NCBI GenBank assembly: GCA_004026145.2
Contig: CP034995.1
Coordinates: forward strand, 1,694,226 to 1,758,225
Direction: 5' to 3'
Length of the DNA stretch: 64,000 nt
Origin: Takifugu bimaculatus
Lineage: Eukaryota > Chordata > Actinopteri > Tetraodontiformes > Tetraodontidae
Shown here: positions 25,501-38,370 of the stretch, piece by piece
Position numbering within the stretch: position 1 is the first letter of the stretch
How the letters are laid out: each line of letters starts with the position of its first letter
Position numbers and translations under genes: made by a program
Notes under the pieces: generated by a model
The model's input: only the letters and a program-made list of their open reading frames with translations
What the model was told of the DNA's origin: nothing
Databases searched by the model: none

Positions 25501-26502
25501 CTTTTGCTTTTGAGCAACCTGATGTCTCGACCATCGGACTGTTGTCTTCAGGCGAACAGCAGCACAAATTTCAACTCTCGGCCGTGATTGAAGGAATATT
25601 AGAAATTCAGAGCTGTCACTGTCAGACTCAACATTTACACCATGAAGCACTGTGGAAAAAGAAAAGGGCATCATTTCATTTCTGTTTCAACACTGCTTAT
25701 CTCTACTCTTTCCTACCTCTTCTGTCCTGGCTTCTGACTTTCTTCCCCATCATGACTACTGAAACTACTGGCTGATATTTCCCCCAGACAGACATACACT
25801 TTTCTTTCAACGTGTTTGTTTTTAATAAACACAAATACAGGTATAAGGTGCATGTGAATGGTTTAGGGAAACGTCCAGCGAGTGATTCTGTGTTCCTTCG
25901 GCTGCTGGTGCTTCAGTGGAGTTTAAATATGATTTTGAATACTGAGAGCAAAGAATGCCTTTTGAGAGTGCATCTGTTTCCAGAAGGTGGTCAATGAATA
26001 TACCAGGAAGACATCTGAAGGTGGTGAGTGAGGTGGGAACATTGGTCCATAGACTTTAGTAAACACACAAACATAAAACATCCTTTGCTTCCAAGTGTCT
26101 TTTCTCTGCAGGTTTCACAAAGCTGCGAAATGTTTCCTTAGACGCAGCCCCTTCTTCTCTGCAGGCCGACTGGATGGAGTGTAAAAATAAGAGATGACAG
26201 TGAGGTTGGAAATAAGAGAAAGAGCTTAGCTTCTCCCGCGAAAAGGGAGGAAAGAGGAAAATATTAATCTTGTTATTATCCAGTGGTTGCATCATTTGAA
26301 ATCAAAGCCATGGTGGATGTAAGTTAGTCTTCCCTTTTTACCACAAAATACCAACTTTTTTGAAAGAGATCTTTCTATCCCTGCAACATCAGCGCTGCCT
26401 GGTGGAACATCGCTCCAATGTGAGAGTTAGTTAAGTTTGTACCATTTTATACTCCAAAAGCTCAGTGTGGAGGGCTCCATCTGGCCCAGTTCCTTTCATT
26501 TC

Positions 26503-28959
26503 CTAACGCTTACTCTGTGTGTCCACTCTTCTGTAGGGGTTCTGCAGGAGGTAGTGGTACTTGACAACGTTCTCCAGTATGTACTTTGGAGCATACATGT
26601 GCTCTTTGGGATCCACAGGAGGATATTCCTGCTGGGAGCCATCGAACCAGCCCCCAGTCCTAATCAGATCGCGGATGTAGTTGAGATCACGCTTGTCCTC
26701 ATAGTCGCCCCACCGCGGGAAATCTCCGTTCTGTGCCGACACCAGCTTGAAATAAATCCCCTCGGGCTTGAAACACCACGAGCAGTGCCACCCGGCGAAG
26801 TGGATCGGGCTGCCCACTGACCACTGCACCAGGATGTGGCCCGTTTCATTTTCGTACTTACGGAACCCCGGCATGGTGTAGTATTCCCGACGGCGTAGTT
26901 TGATACCGTCGCTGTCGTAGACCTTCTGAAGCATCCCCACGGTGCAGCCAGACACCACCTCCAGAGTGCCGAACTGCTTCCAGAAGAACCCATACAGTGA
27001 CTGGAAGTGAAGAAGGGAAAAACATTCAACACCAACCTGGTCTCCCTTCAGCTTTTGTCGCTGCCCTTTCGAAGCTGAAATGAGGTCACGCGTACCTTTC
27101 GCATGTGGATGGCGAACGGTTCTGTCCAGCCATCAAACAGCTTGAGGAAAAGGAGCCCCTCGTGTGCAGGGATCTCATCTGCGTCGTTAATGACGAAGAC
27201 GTCATCCGGCCGTACGCCCACCACCCTGGATAATCCATTCTGGGTCAGAAATGTACGCAGGTAGTCGTCAGCGATCCAGCCGTCCTGCCGCCCACCTTCG
27301 GGGAAGTGGTTGAGGAACACGTACAGAATTTTGTGACGGATGTAATCATATGTACCGTTGAAGAGAAGCTGGAGAAAACTGGAGAACAAAAATGCCACAG
27401 AAGTGGGTTATTTTACACAAAGAGACTGACCTTTCTCAAGTGAACAGCCTGCTGAAGGGGCTCATTCTCACACAGCCACATCTTGTGATGTTTATGACAT
27501 TGAGTCGCCTGTTGCTATAACCTGCTGTAAAATTGCTCCGGGAGCCTAACGTATCGTATCAGTCAACCCCTCTATCAGCCTACACACCCACACCACAAGG
27601 ACATATCTTACGTTAGAGGCCGCTTGTCTCCATATGCAGTAAAGTTAGATTCACAAATGAGGAAGAGATCGACGGCATCGGCGAGTTCGTGAAGGCGTGC
27701 GTGGAGCAGGTCGAACTCGTGATTAATGTTGATGGCGTTGATCACCCTCCGGGGGGTCTCCCTGGGTGTCAGTCGTTCCTTGGTGGGCAGATTGGAGTGG
27801 TAGACCATTGTTGGAACTCCGCAATAAGGTCCGTGCCAGCCGGGCTGACACACACACTTGACCAACCGCTTCCCGTTGCCCCTGGACCTGGATTTGGCTT
27901 TTGGAGTTAAGGAGGGCTGTTGCACTTCCAGGGGTTTCCGATGCCCGCCGACCATGGCTGAAGCTCCATCCCCATCTCCGTTGGCAACAGACCCCGCTGC
28001 TTTTGCGGAGTACTCCTTTGGGGCCGCCACCTCGGTGCCCTGCTTGAAACATAGGGCTCCAGCTTTGGTTCGAACAAAGTAAGGGGTTTTGTCATCTTGG
28101 AGATGGTAAAGGCGGGTGTGGTGGTCTCCCATCATGTCTATTGGGTCTAGCTGTCTGTCTTTTAACTCCACCTTCTCTTTTCTCACAAATGAGTCCCCTC
28201 GATGATTTGGCCCTGCAGGGTTGGGCTTTTGCCGCTTCAAGTGGTCTTCATCTCTTTCCTGTAAAGAAAGGAAACAGGTTTTCTTTTTCTTTTGAAATCA
28301 CTTGTAACTGGTGTTTTTTAATGTGACCGTTTTAGTTCGGGGGAAAAAGTGGCGGACTAGCAATAGTTTCTACAGTCACTGCCCCATGATGTGGAGAACC
28401 AAAGGTGTTCTGGGATTGCACTGGCATTTTAGAGTTAGAAACTAAAGCTGACCTGATCTTTCAGACACTACCTTCAATTTGTGCAATATTCTAATAAAGG
28501 ATCTTACTTCAAAGCTTAGCCCATCTGGAGAGTCTCTGCGTTGGTTCTCCTCCTGGTTTCTGCCAAGGATGTGGGGGTTCGGGCTCCTCATTCAACCTTA
28601 TCTCCAGTCCTTCTCTACTGATGATTCCATCCCCATCGTCATTGACCAGACTCATCCCTCCCTGTCCTCCTTCACCTCCCTGAGCTCCGGCCATGACCTT
28701 AGCTTTGCCATCCAGCTGTCGAAGACCTGGAAAGGGAGGAGCCTCATTGGGGGAGCTGGGACTCAGAGGAGTACTAGCTGCGCCCTTCTCTCTCCAGAAG
28801 AAGCCAGTGACCATGATGAAGGACTTAATGTTGGGATAGGGGGCGGAGAGCTCACGCAGCAGGGACACGTAGTGGAGGGCCTTGTAGTAGTGGAGGAAGG
28901 AGATGACACAGAGGCCCACCGTGCAAAGCAAGAAAACCCTGTGCCGCCGCATTTTCATC
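26503..28959 (-). CDS. mgat3: Beta-1,4-mannosyl-glycoprotein 4-beta-N-acetylglucosaminyltransferase (GnT-III), four coding exons, apparent frameshift
   Basis: Golgi type II membrane enzyme that adds the bisecting GlcNAc to the core beta-mannose of N-glycans (family GT17). Exons on the minus strand: 28959-28508 (ATG at 28958, one base after an acceptor), 28258-27612, 27378-27096, 27000-26503. The start MKMRRHRVFLLCTVGLCVIS is a short cytoplasmic tail plus signal anchor. Conserved blocks are YFVRTKAGALCFK, CVCQPGWHGPYCGVPT, RRVINAININHEFDLLHAR, ESNFTAYG, GGRQDGWIADDYLRTFLTQ, DDVFVINDADEIP (acidic, probably metal-binding), EPFAIHMRK, HILVQWSVGSPIHFAGWHCS and DFPRWGDYEDKRDLNYIRDL. The first exon is 451 bases to its donor and reaches a stop just before it; removing one base in the C-run at 28573-28577 keeps the frame open and restores phase to the next exon. 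About 625 residues are implied, against about 533 in human, with the extra length in the stem. In human the coding region is one exon. Confidence 0.93.
28573..28577 (-). other. mgat3: Apparent +1 frameshift in a homopolymer within mgat3 exon 1
   Basis: Five G on the plus strand (CCCCC in the gene). Upstream the frame reads ...LNEEPEP; downstream the original frame reaches TGA at 28511-28509, immediately before the donor. The shifted frame is open to that donor and joins in phase to EERDEDHLKRQK of the next exon. All other exon lengths balance, so one surplus base is the simplest explanation: a sequencing or assembly error, or a true allele. Confidence 0.75.
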
Positions 28960-29652
28960 CTGGAATCAGAAAATTAACATAATTTATAAACAAAGCTTGA
29001 AAAACCATGTGACCATCAGGGAATGAGAAAAATGTTTTGTTTTTTTAAAGGACAAAAGCATTCACTAAAATGACCTTACAGGTTTCTCCAAAAAAGCAAA
29101 AAGGTGGTAATGTTCCCGAAGGCCAGGCTGATCTACAGGGCACCACAGGCATGACCAGGGACAGCGTGATCCAGCTCCCCATATCAGCACCAAGACTGCA
29201 ATCTTACTTTCCTTCTGATCATAAATTGCTTTAGCCTCACCCACTTTGACTCAACGAATACACCAAAAGATCCTCACTGATGTGCAGCGGGACCTCAGTT
29301 TGAACGGATGAAGGAATATTTATGGCCGCTGCAGGAGCAACATCAAGCAAAATATGTTTGCTCTCAAAAGAGAACATTTCACATGCTCACCAGGTGGAAG
29401 ATAAGGCACCGGTTGTGTGGGAAGCTATGCATGTGCTCACAACAGGAGATAAGAAAAAGAGATAAGTAGTTCAAACAACATTTACTAAAACACACACAAG
29501 TATAAAACAACAATCTAAAAAAATATATACATTAAAAAAAATCACCAAAGGTATCTTTTAAGTGGTTGTTTATCGAGCTCAAGGCACCCATACCATTGTC
29601 CATTTAACAATTAGCACGCAGAGAGACATGTAACAAGAGTAACAGAGTAGAC

Positions 29653-30125
29653 TACCGTATTTTCACGACTATAAGGCGCACCTAAAACATTGAGATTTTC
29701 TCAAAAATCGACGGTGCGCCTTATAATATGGAGCGCCTTGTGTGTGGACTGAGTTCCAAAATCTGCTGTGCGTCTTTGGTACGGTAAACACTCCGCCCAT
29801 CGATTAGCGGCACACCTACGCGTAAGGACCCCCTAAAATGGCGCCGGTCAAGCAAGACGCGTATGAATGAGGTTTACTTTAAACTGCAGGCCATTGAATA
29901 TGCGGCTGAAAATGGCAATCGAGCAATCTTAGTGTTTTCGCTTTATGAGGCGGCGGCATCTCTCCATACGCGCGAGGACAACTGTTGCGCAGCGGCTGCC
30001 CGCAGACTACCAGGAGAGGGCGGCAATCTTCCGCACCTACTGCCACGACAAGATAACCGCGCCCAGCCACATCACCAACATGGATGAGATCCCTCTCGCT
30101 TTTAACAAGGTCCAAAGTCTCCAAG
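29653..30125 (+). mobile_element. Internally deleted pogo/Tigger-like DNA transposon
   Basis: Starts with TACCGTATTTTCACGACTAT and AAGGCGCACCTAAAA, the recognisable terminal sequence of fish pogo-type elements, right after a TA. Downstream two frames give parts of a pogo transposase: LQAIEYAAENGNRAI and RRLPGEGG from the DNA-binding region, then RTTVAQRLPADYQ and ITNMDEIPLAFN from the start of the DDE domain. Frame changes and a stop show it is dead, and the middle of the gene is missing. I could not find the matching right-hand inverted repeat, so the right limit is approximate. Confidence 0.82.
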
Positions 30126-33100
30126 GTTACTGTAGTTTTGCAAAAGGACAAAGGCGTTTAAAAGACCTTTCACTGCTGTTTCAATACTGGTTTAATATAT
30201 TTTCAGAAAAGTGGGTTAGTGTGCATGTACCAATCTAATCAGCCCCTCACCAATTAGCACACCAATAACTGATCCAAATGCAAAAGAACTTACAAACAGA
30301 GAATCCGCTGGCATTGTAGGGGATTGTGATGGCGATTCAGGCGTTTCCAGGTGCTACACAGCAGAGACATGATCACAGAGTGCTTAAAATACCTTCCTGT
30401 ATCCACTTGCAACCTGTGTACCACTCCTTTGAAGGAGGTGCCACACACAATGCTACTTCACGAGCTGGTATTGCATGTTTTCAACAAAAAGATGTTTGAC
30501 TGACAAAAGAAGAAGAGTAGCATGTGGAGAAAAACTAATCAGCTCACCTAATTCATTGCAAAATTATCTTTATATAACAGGGCCCCCAGATTGGCAACAG
30601 CGACAGGAACAACCAACTTTTACAAGAAGGAAGAAATGTGCTACTTTAGCGATGCCACCAATCCAGGTAAGATAACATCAGCTAACAACGGCTGCTAAAT
30701 CAGATTGTGTAAATGCAGGTATGACAGATATTCCTCAATATGCTGTGATGTACCAGAGGACCGGAACACGCGAAGCTCAACCTGCCGGGAGCCAGAGGAA
30801 TCCTTGTTGGAGTAGTAATTGCGGACCAAAAATAATTGATCTGTGTTCTTTGGAAGTTCATGTACTAATCAGAGTGTAAAAACAACAACTTCCTGTCTCT
30901 GGGGTTTAATAAAGGTGGATTATTGTTGGGGCGTGGGCGTGATTTATTGTGTAAGAGGGTGAAAACGGCCAGTCAAGTGCCTCCTTTGCTCCAGCCTAAT
31001 GTATAATTCAGGCCTGCATTGGGGCATGAGGTCTTTCTCTTATTCCCTTTCTGGTTGCTCTTTGCCAAAGGTGGAGACAAATGTGCAAAGGCACGTTTCG
31101 CCATCTCTCCTCATCTATCCAAGGATGGGAAGGTTGGGGGGGAGGCAACATGGACTGTGTTACATTATGAAGTTCCTATATAAAAACTCTTAAGTGCTTC
31201 TTGCCTTGCAGTGATGACTCCGCTTTGACTTTCGCCCATAGTCCTTTATTCACTCCTCTTAAATGCTTTTTATGATTCTGTTCTGAAATTAATATGACAG
31301 AAAATAACCAAGACTGATGTAATGTAAGGAAGGAGATGACGCAGAAGTGCCAGGTGACTGATGCAGAGACTCGGCTGTAAAGAACCGCGTGCCTCAAAAA
31401 GCTTCAGTGACTTAAATGTCTCTTTTTAAGATATCCAGCCAAACAGTTTGTGAATTGCAGTGTTGGGTTATTGGGCACCTTCCACCCTCCTTCTGCAGCC
31501 ACAACATATCCGATGACAGCAGCTTTCATTTAAATGTTAATTTTCTCTCCTTACTCAACGTCCTGCAGCTAACAGCCTTGTTGACCGAACACAAATGAAA
31601 AGTCAAGACCCCCCCGCGCATACATCCCTGTGCAGCTTTGCTGCTGAGCGCGTCCCCTTTAAAAACTCATTTTTACTGCGGTGATTCACTCCTTTAAGTG
31701 TCTGCTCTCTCTATTGTCATATTCCTGCCACAGTCACTGACATCCTCATAATGAAGGTGACACAAAACCACTCATATAAACAAGCAGCACATTGTTTACT
31801 CTCGATGCCACAGAATCATGCGAGTTTTTTTTCTGATGATTGATTGATTACTCTATTGCTTGGACTGGTGGCAGTAAACCTGGCATGAACCCGACTCCTA
31901 CTGTCTTGTTAGAAAACCATACTGGACATAATGGTGATTGATTCATTGTTTGTTCAGGCATCAAGTTTGTGGAATGCCTTTATGCCTCGTCACAAGAACT
32001 TTTGCCGTGATTCCTTTCTAATCAGGGAGGGACCGGTTCTCTTTCAGTGCATGCGGCAGCCACTGAAAACACGTGTTGGAGTATAGTAAGCCTTATGGGG
32101 CACCTCATCTGGAACCAAAGGTGTATAATCTGATCATTCAGGAAGGTGACTGATTGTAAACTTACAGCAGTTTGGCTGGAAATTGAAGTGGATTCAGCAG
32201 GCAGTGAGACCGCAGGCCTGGGATTAGCCCAAGTAGGTCAGCACACTCAGGAAATAAAAACATTCGCTGTCAAACGTCTATTGTCAGCTGGTTACCATTG
32301 TTATGATGGAAACGGGAATCTGGTGGTCTCTGCATTAGTCCAGGCAGTAACTGCTGAATCGGCCCCGATGAACACAGAGAACGGTGCTTTTTTGTTGTGT
32401 AACGCATTGCGGGATACTCAACGTAGCGGTGAAACAAACATTAAATTAAGTATAAAACTATATGTTTGGAACATCCTCCTGTCTGCAAACAAACTGGGTC
32501 TGTGGTTCTAAAATGATGCATTCAGACTTCCCGGGCAGATTAAACAGTTCCTGTCCTCTCTGAGGTTTGACCTTGAAGCCACATCGGATTTACACATGAT
32601 TTTAGTCCGTAATGTAAAGCGACCAGGGTGGAGGGGTCAGACCTGAATACAGGCCATTCATGGGGTGTTGAAGGTCTTCAAGAAAAGATCGATGGAGCTA
32701 CTCGAGGAGAAGATGTGATGAGGGAAGAGTGAAGAGGCAGTGATTAAAGAGAGGCATGTAGGCAGGGGAAATCAAAAGAGGAAGAGCTGGAGGGCACAGA
32801 AGGGCAATCTCAAAGAGGAAGACGAGCGCTGGCGCAGTGAGATGGAAGGGTGGAGTGAAAGAGACAGAGGGATGGAGAGAAAGTTGAGGAAGGGTGCCGA
32901 GGAAAACAGGAGGTGAGTGTTTACAAGGATGTAAACAACTTTAGCACAGACGGAGGATACAAGTTTTGAAAAGAAAAGGAGGAGCTTGAAATTACACACG
33001 AAGATTCTACAAGGGAAATGAAGAGGTACAAATGCATGAGTGATTATTGTTTATTGCGAGCACAAATGTTTTTCTAATGAGGGAAATCTACTCAGGAAAG

Positions 33101-34749
33101 CTGCAGGAATGGCAATAGATTGGGATTAATTAATTCTCACGCTGTTACGCTGGACCCGGTCAGGAAAGAACCCAGCAGGCAGAGGGCAGTGCTTTAGAAA
33201 GGACAAAGGAATGAGCACAGGGTAAACTGTAGACCTCCTGTAAAATAGTGTTATAGTGGGAATAAAAGCCAACAGCCGTTCACTGGGAAAGAAGGATTTC
33301 TCTCTAGTTTGACTGAGTTTTTTAATTGGTGTGTGGATGCCAGATAAAGCCCAAGATAAAATGACACTTTAACAATGAGCTCTGAGGACTAATTTCAATG
33401 ACCACATTCCTAAAAGTCATTGAAAGCCTGAGGAATACATCATCATTGCTGCCTTTTGAACCAAAAGCATGTTGTACAGAAGCATGTGAAAGGTGCAGCT
33501 ACACGGCCAATGCAGGCAAACAGGTTTGTCAGGTGACCACCTGTGCCTGCAGCCTATGAAATAATTTTATTTTGCAATGCAGAGCACAATACCCGCTGAA
33601 CCGGCAGCGATGATCACAACAGCAGGAAAAACAAGTCTTGATCCAGCAGAACAAGCGGATGAGATCGGGCTGCCAGTTCGCATATCTGAAATAAACCACC
33701 GGGTTCCTCACGCAGACAGGCTGCTGCACGGCTCAAGGCTCTATTATTGATGGACCAGGAGGTCACGGTGGCTGCCGTGTCTGACAGCATCAGAGCTCCT
33801 CCAAGCTGAGATCTACAGGAATAAGACTACTAACAGAGGGTGGAGGAGACAGACGGAATGATAAGCGTTTAAAGGATTTGCAGCTCAGAGGCAGCAGTCT
33901 GGAGAGGCTTCAGTCAGGGACACTTCCTCCCATGACTGACCCTCAAAACTGAAATCCAGGATGGTCAGCATGTAGCCAGCCAGTAATTTCTGTGTGCCTC
34001 CATTTCTAATTTAGAGCCCCCGTATTGTTCCTTAAGAGAGCTGTTTTGGTTTGTTTATAATCAATGGAGCACAAGAATGTTTTTGCAGTTTAGGCCATTA
34101 GCATCCAGGTTTATTCACTTAGTAGGGAGCTGACCGGCATGTTAAGCGCGCTTATCTCTGCCGGCCCTCTTCTTTTTCCTGCAGCTTCACCATCAGGCTG
34201 TTAGTAAAAAGACTGACGATGGACAGGAAAAGTGCCAACGGCGAAGGAAAGGGGGCTGGGAGAAGAAAAAAAGCCAGTGCCCTGATACGCAGTGAGATGT
34301 CCGCTGAGAGGAAAAGCTTGTCCCTTCCTCCCAGACCTGCGTGAACATTCCCAGGGCTGCTACTGCCCAATTTAAATGGAATGAGGAACTAGTGACACAC
34401 CTAATCAATAAATACAGTAAAGCACGACGCAATGCTGCCACCATCCATGGAGGATTTGGGCGCTGCCTCGTTGCACCCTCACGTGTCAATTGTGACATCT
34501 GGCACCATGTTTATATTTCACAAATAAAAATCTCTTTCACTATATAAAAGCTAATAATAATAAAATAATAAAAACAATAATGACAAAAAGGATAACTGGA
34601 TAAGGATTTACTCAAGACTATCACTATAGGGGGTGACTCTGAATTTTATTTGTGGATTTTGAGCTCTTTTCTGATTAAAAAAAAAACTAAAATCTGTAGG
34701 AATTATTTTATTATTTACTAATTTGCTATGCTGGAAAAGTAATTCTAAT

Positions 34750-35115
34750 TAATTTTGGGTGGTTAGGGGGCTCTCTGCCTTGGTGTGGAGCCTCCGGTCT
34801 GTCCGGGTCGGGGTGGTCTTTGTGGCGGTAACACCTGTGGTCACTGGATCGTGACCTCCCTCGGCCTGGTGGGCCTCCAAAGGCGAAGTCTCCTTCGCTC
34901 AGGTCTCGGTGCCCAGCCTTGTCTCAGTTGGTTTGTGTGTGTGGGTGTGTGTGTTTAAGCGTGTGTATGCATGTGTGTGTGTATCTGTGTGTGTGTCCTT
35001 TTTCTTGATTCTCTTGTTTCTCCTTGTTGTTTTTATCCTCTGTGAGGCACTTTCTGCTACCTAGTGTATGAAAAGTGCCATATAAATAAAGACTTGAATT
35101 GAATTGAATTGAATT
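34750..35115 (+). mobile_element. 3' end of a LINE with TTGAA tandem tail
   Basis: The stretch ends GAAAAGTGCCATATAAATAA followed by AGACTTGAA and about four TTGAA repeats (35094-35115). This closely resembles the 3' ends of teleost L2/Rex-type LINEs, which finish in short tandem repeats rather than poly(A). Upstream is a GC-rich segment and imperfect TG repeats (34930-35000), probably the element's 3' UTR. It is 5' truncated with no coding part; the left limit is approximate and the clade is inferred. Confidence 0.65.
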
Positions 35116-37060
35116 AAAAATAAAGAATTCCTGTTTTTGTTTCTCAGAATTTTGTGATGCCATAATTAGAAAACAAAAGAAGTTTGATGACACTTTTGAA
35201 CCTCCCAACTCTGAGCTCAGTATTTTCCTCCTGCGTAGGCGAGGGCAGCGGTGCATGAGCGGGACCAATGATGCATTTCACTGCGATTGAAGATCATCAA
35301 AAGCTAAAAACAGATTTTAGGTGTGTGTGTGTGTGTGGATGGGAGGGGTTAGACAGCTAAAGGTAGGAAAAAACAAAAATGTTGCGCCGACCAATTTTCT
35401 TAGAAACTGAAGAGGGCGGAACTTAAAGCAGTCAGTGGCTGCTCTGAAATCTGTCACCACTAGGTGGCAACAAATCCCACAAAGTGGACCTTGAACGCAA
35501 AAATCTTTGTATCTGAGTATCAAATGTTTCAATTACAGTTTCAATAACAAAACAATACATAATTTCTTTTGTCAAGTCAAGATTTTCAGCTGCCTAAGTT
35601 ATCCAATTTCAAAGGTAGAAAATTGTTGATTTCTCCCTCAGCAGGTGACACAGAGGGATCCGATCAGTCTCCAGAACCTTTTGGTTGATTGTCATCAAAT
35701 GTAACATTAAAAGACACACATGGAAAGAACATATTTCCTTTAGTTCCTGCTCAGATAGAAACATAACTGTGCATCATAAAAGCTAATCATGTGGCGGACG
35801 AATATGCGCAAACTTAATCAGACACAGCAAGAGTCTTTAGTGGGCTCAGCTGCTTCAAATAATGCTCGGCCGCTTTTAAAAACAGTGAGTTTGATCATTT
35901 GCTGACCCGTGGTGACTTAAAGTTCTGTACATTGATAATCATGTGGACTGTTTAGCAGATTATCTACTTAAAAAAAAAAAAAAACAACAACAACTGGTGC
36001 AGCAACAGTACAGCATGTTTCATGGTTCCAGGGTGGTTTAAACCCTCACTGCAGTAGAACTGCGGAAAACATCTGTCGTGGCGGGTCACAACAGCACGCA
36101 TGGAGAACAGTGCTCTGTGGGGACGTTTAAGGTGAACTGAGCTACATTAACTGATCTGTTCCACCAACAAGCCAGACTTCATTTGAGGCCCGTTTTCACA
36201 CACTGTATCCATTAATAGTGGCGGTTGTGGCCCCCACCTGCATCACTCCCTTCACCTCATCAAAGCCACATCATTCTTGCTGAGAAGCATCTGTGCTGAC
36301 CACACCCCACTGTGTCCTCAGCAGACTGTGGGACAACCAGTTTGGACTGGTTTTTATGTCCTTTGAACCGGATTTCAGTCACGTAGATGTTAGTCATCGT
36401 AAAAGGGTTCTGATTAATATGCAATTCACTGGCAGTGAAGGCTCATGGATGCCTCTGTAAAGCTCTAAATGACAACAACAAAGCGAACATGCCTGGTAAT
36501 GACTCTGCTCTTCCTCTCTGTTTGTAAATGAATAAAAAGCTGAAATAGGCACCTGCCTCCACAGGCCACTCTGGCTGAATGTGAAGGGAACTGTGAGAAG
36601 AGGCAGGTCATTAAAGACTGGAAGACAGCCTATTAATCATGCCAGCGGCGAGCTAGTGCGTCACTCAGACCTCATCCCTGACATGTGATGCTGCAGGAGG
36701 GATGCAGATGGAATCTGTGAGGTCTATTAGTAATCAGGTATCTTGTTGCTTGTGATGGAAGGATGGAACTGTAAGTCTGAGTGTTCCAGCAATCACATCT
36801 CCTGGAACTCCAGACCTTAATTACCTTGGAGAGATGAGGTTTCTGTCTGTTCACAATCAAAAACAGTGAAAACTTCAGCATAATTCAACTGTGATCATCC
36901 CTTTTGAACTGACTAGCGCTGCTTCAAAAGGCATGACCTCAAAGTTTCAAATACTCCGGCGGCCCTTCAAGGCGGCCTATGTTCAATTTCCTGCTCTTTG
37001 CATGGCTTTGCCAGCAGCAAATGCTTAATATCCTGCATTAGTTCTGTTTTAATCAACCGA

Positions 37061-37115
37061 CTGTAAAAAAAAAAAAAGAGAAGGAAAAGAAGAAGAAAAA
37101 GGAGAAGAAGCTCCT
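37061..37115. repeat. Poly(A)/GA purine tract
   Basis: A run of about 12 A followed by AGAAGGAAAAGAAGAAG-type purines. Confidence 0.8.
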
Positions 37116-38298
37116 GTTCCCCAACAGCAGAGAAGAAAACAAAATCCCCCGATATTAAAGGGATAAAGTTGGAGAGTGAGGAAGAGCTCCTATAATGAGC
37201 TCTATGGTGCAGGAGGAAGGATATGATTCACTAGGGTAACACGAGGTGTTAATGTGATGAGTTTTTCTACCTATAGAGCTCTGAAAAGGTCACGGTGCCA
37301 CCATTGTTCAGTTTTAAGCATGGCATTCCTCCCCAGGTTGCCTGTATTGTGTTTTTTTTTTTGGCTTAGAGTAAATTAAATTTCCCATTAAGGACAAGGA
37401 AATGGGCAATTCCACTGCATAGCTCACAACGGTGCAGTTGTGTTTTAGACATTCCTGTGCTCCGGCACATGAACAGGACCATTCAGACACATGGACGGCC
37501 TTGTTATTTTTCTGATTGTGCTTCATTATCATCCTGGAAACACTGAGGAGAGTGGAACTTCCTGAGCTGCTGATTAGGCTGGAGGCTGCACAGGGATGCA
37601 GCAGAGGTTTGTTCCACTCTTCTCACGGGAACATCAGTGCAGATGTTCTTTTAAAGCCAAATCTAGAGGACCGCAGCGGCACCAGAGCACGACTCAGTAC
37701 AGCTGTTGGTGATGCAGATGATTCATTTTCTCCAACTTAATTACTGGTCACGTGAAAACAAAGATCCTTGCCCACACACATACTAAATTTTAGATTTAAA
37801 GATATTTCTCATGTATGATCGGAGTTCTGGCCAAATACGCATAGCAAAGCTGTTGATGATGGAGAGAAGTGCGCAGACGTGTGTTTCCAAACGTGAACCA
37901 AATCAAATGGGGTTTCCACCAGCTCACCGTTAACAGCTGCTGATAAATGAACCGACTCTTCCATCACTGAGCCGTCAGTTGTCCAATTTCAATTTAATTT
38001 TCATTAGATCAACGGCACCACGTCTGCGTTTGGTGAAAACATTAACTGTGCGACAACAGCGCTGTGCATCCCCACCAATAAACCAACAGTTGACTCGCTA
38101 GGAATCCTAAATGCGGTCATCTTTAGATTATGTTCAGTTACTATTTTGAATCAAATCCTTTCATCCAAGTTCAATCTCAGCTTCATTCGGTCCACCTGTG
38201 TCTTAATCCAACGTTCCTCTAACAGCCTTTAATCACAGCCTGACACGCTGCAGGGGCCCACTCTTACAACAGATTGGCAATAATGGCGGCGGATCCGC

Positions 38299-38370
38299 AG
38301 ACAGACAGACAGAGAGACACAGAGAGAGAGACAGAGAGAGAAAGAGAGAGAGAGAGAGGAGAAAGAGGGG
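38299..38370. repeat. (GA)n / (GACA)n low-complexity tract
   Basis: ACAGACAGAC passes into GAGAGAGA units with small interruptions. The Leu-Ser frames on the other strand are artefacts. Confidence 0.9.

Larger units (their letters stand above)
17720..26502. other. Convergent intergenic region between c1qtnf6 and mgat3
   Basis: Apart from the separately listed repeats, no exon, RNA gene or transposon end could be recognised. Part of the right-hand end must be the mgat3 3' UTR, but I could not choose a polyadenylation site. A moderately CpG-rich stretch near 20.5-20.7 kb has no associated gene. Confidence 0.5.

Noticed and set aside
32146..32511. 121-residue plus-strand open frame
   Set aside because: It shows no recognisable motif, no splice partners and ordinary non-coding composition; a chance frame.
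32690..32910. Purine-rich stretch with an open plus frame ending near a GTGAGT donor (EEDERWRSEMEGW-like)
   Set aside because: Upstream stops leave no credible acceptor or start, there is no recognisable domain, and the composition is low-complexity.
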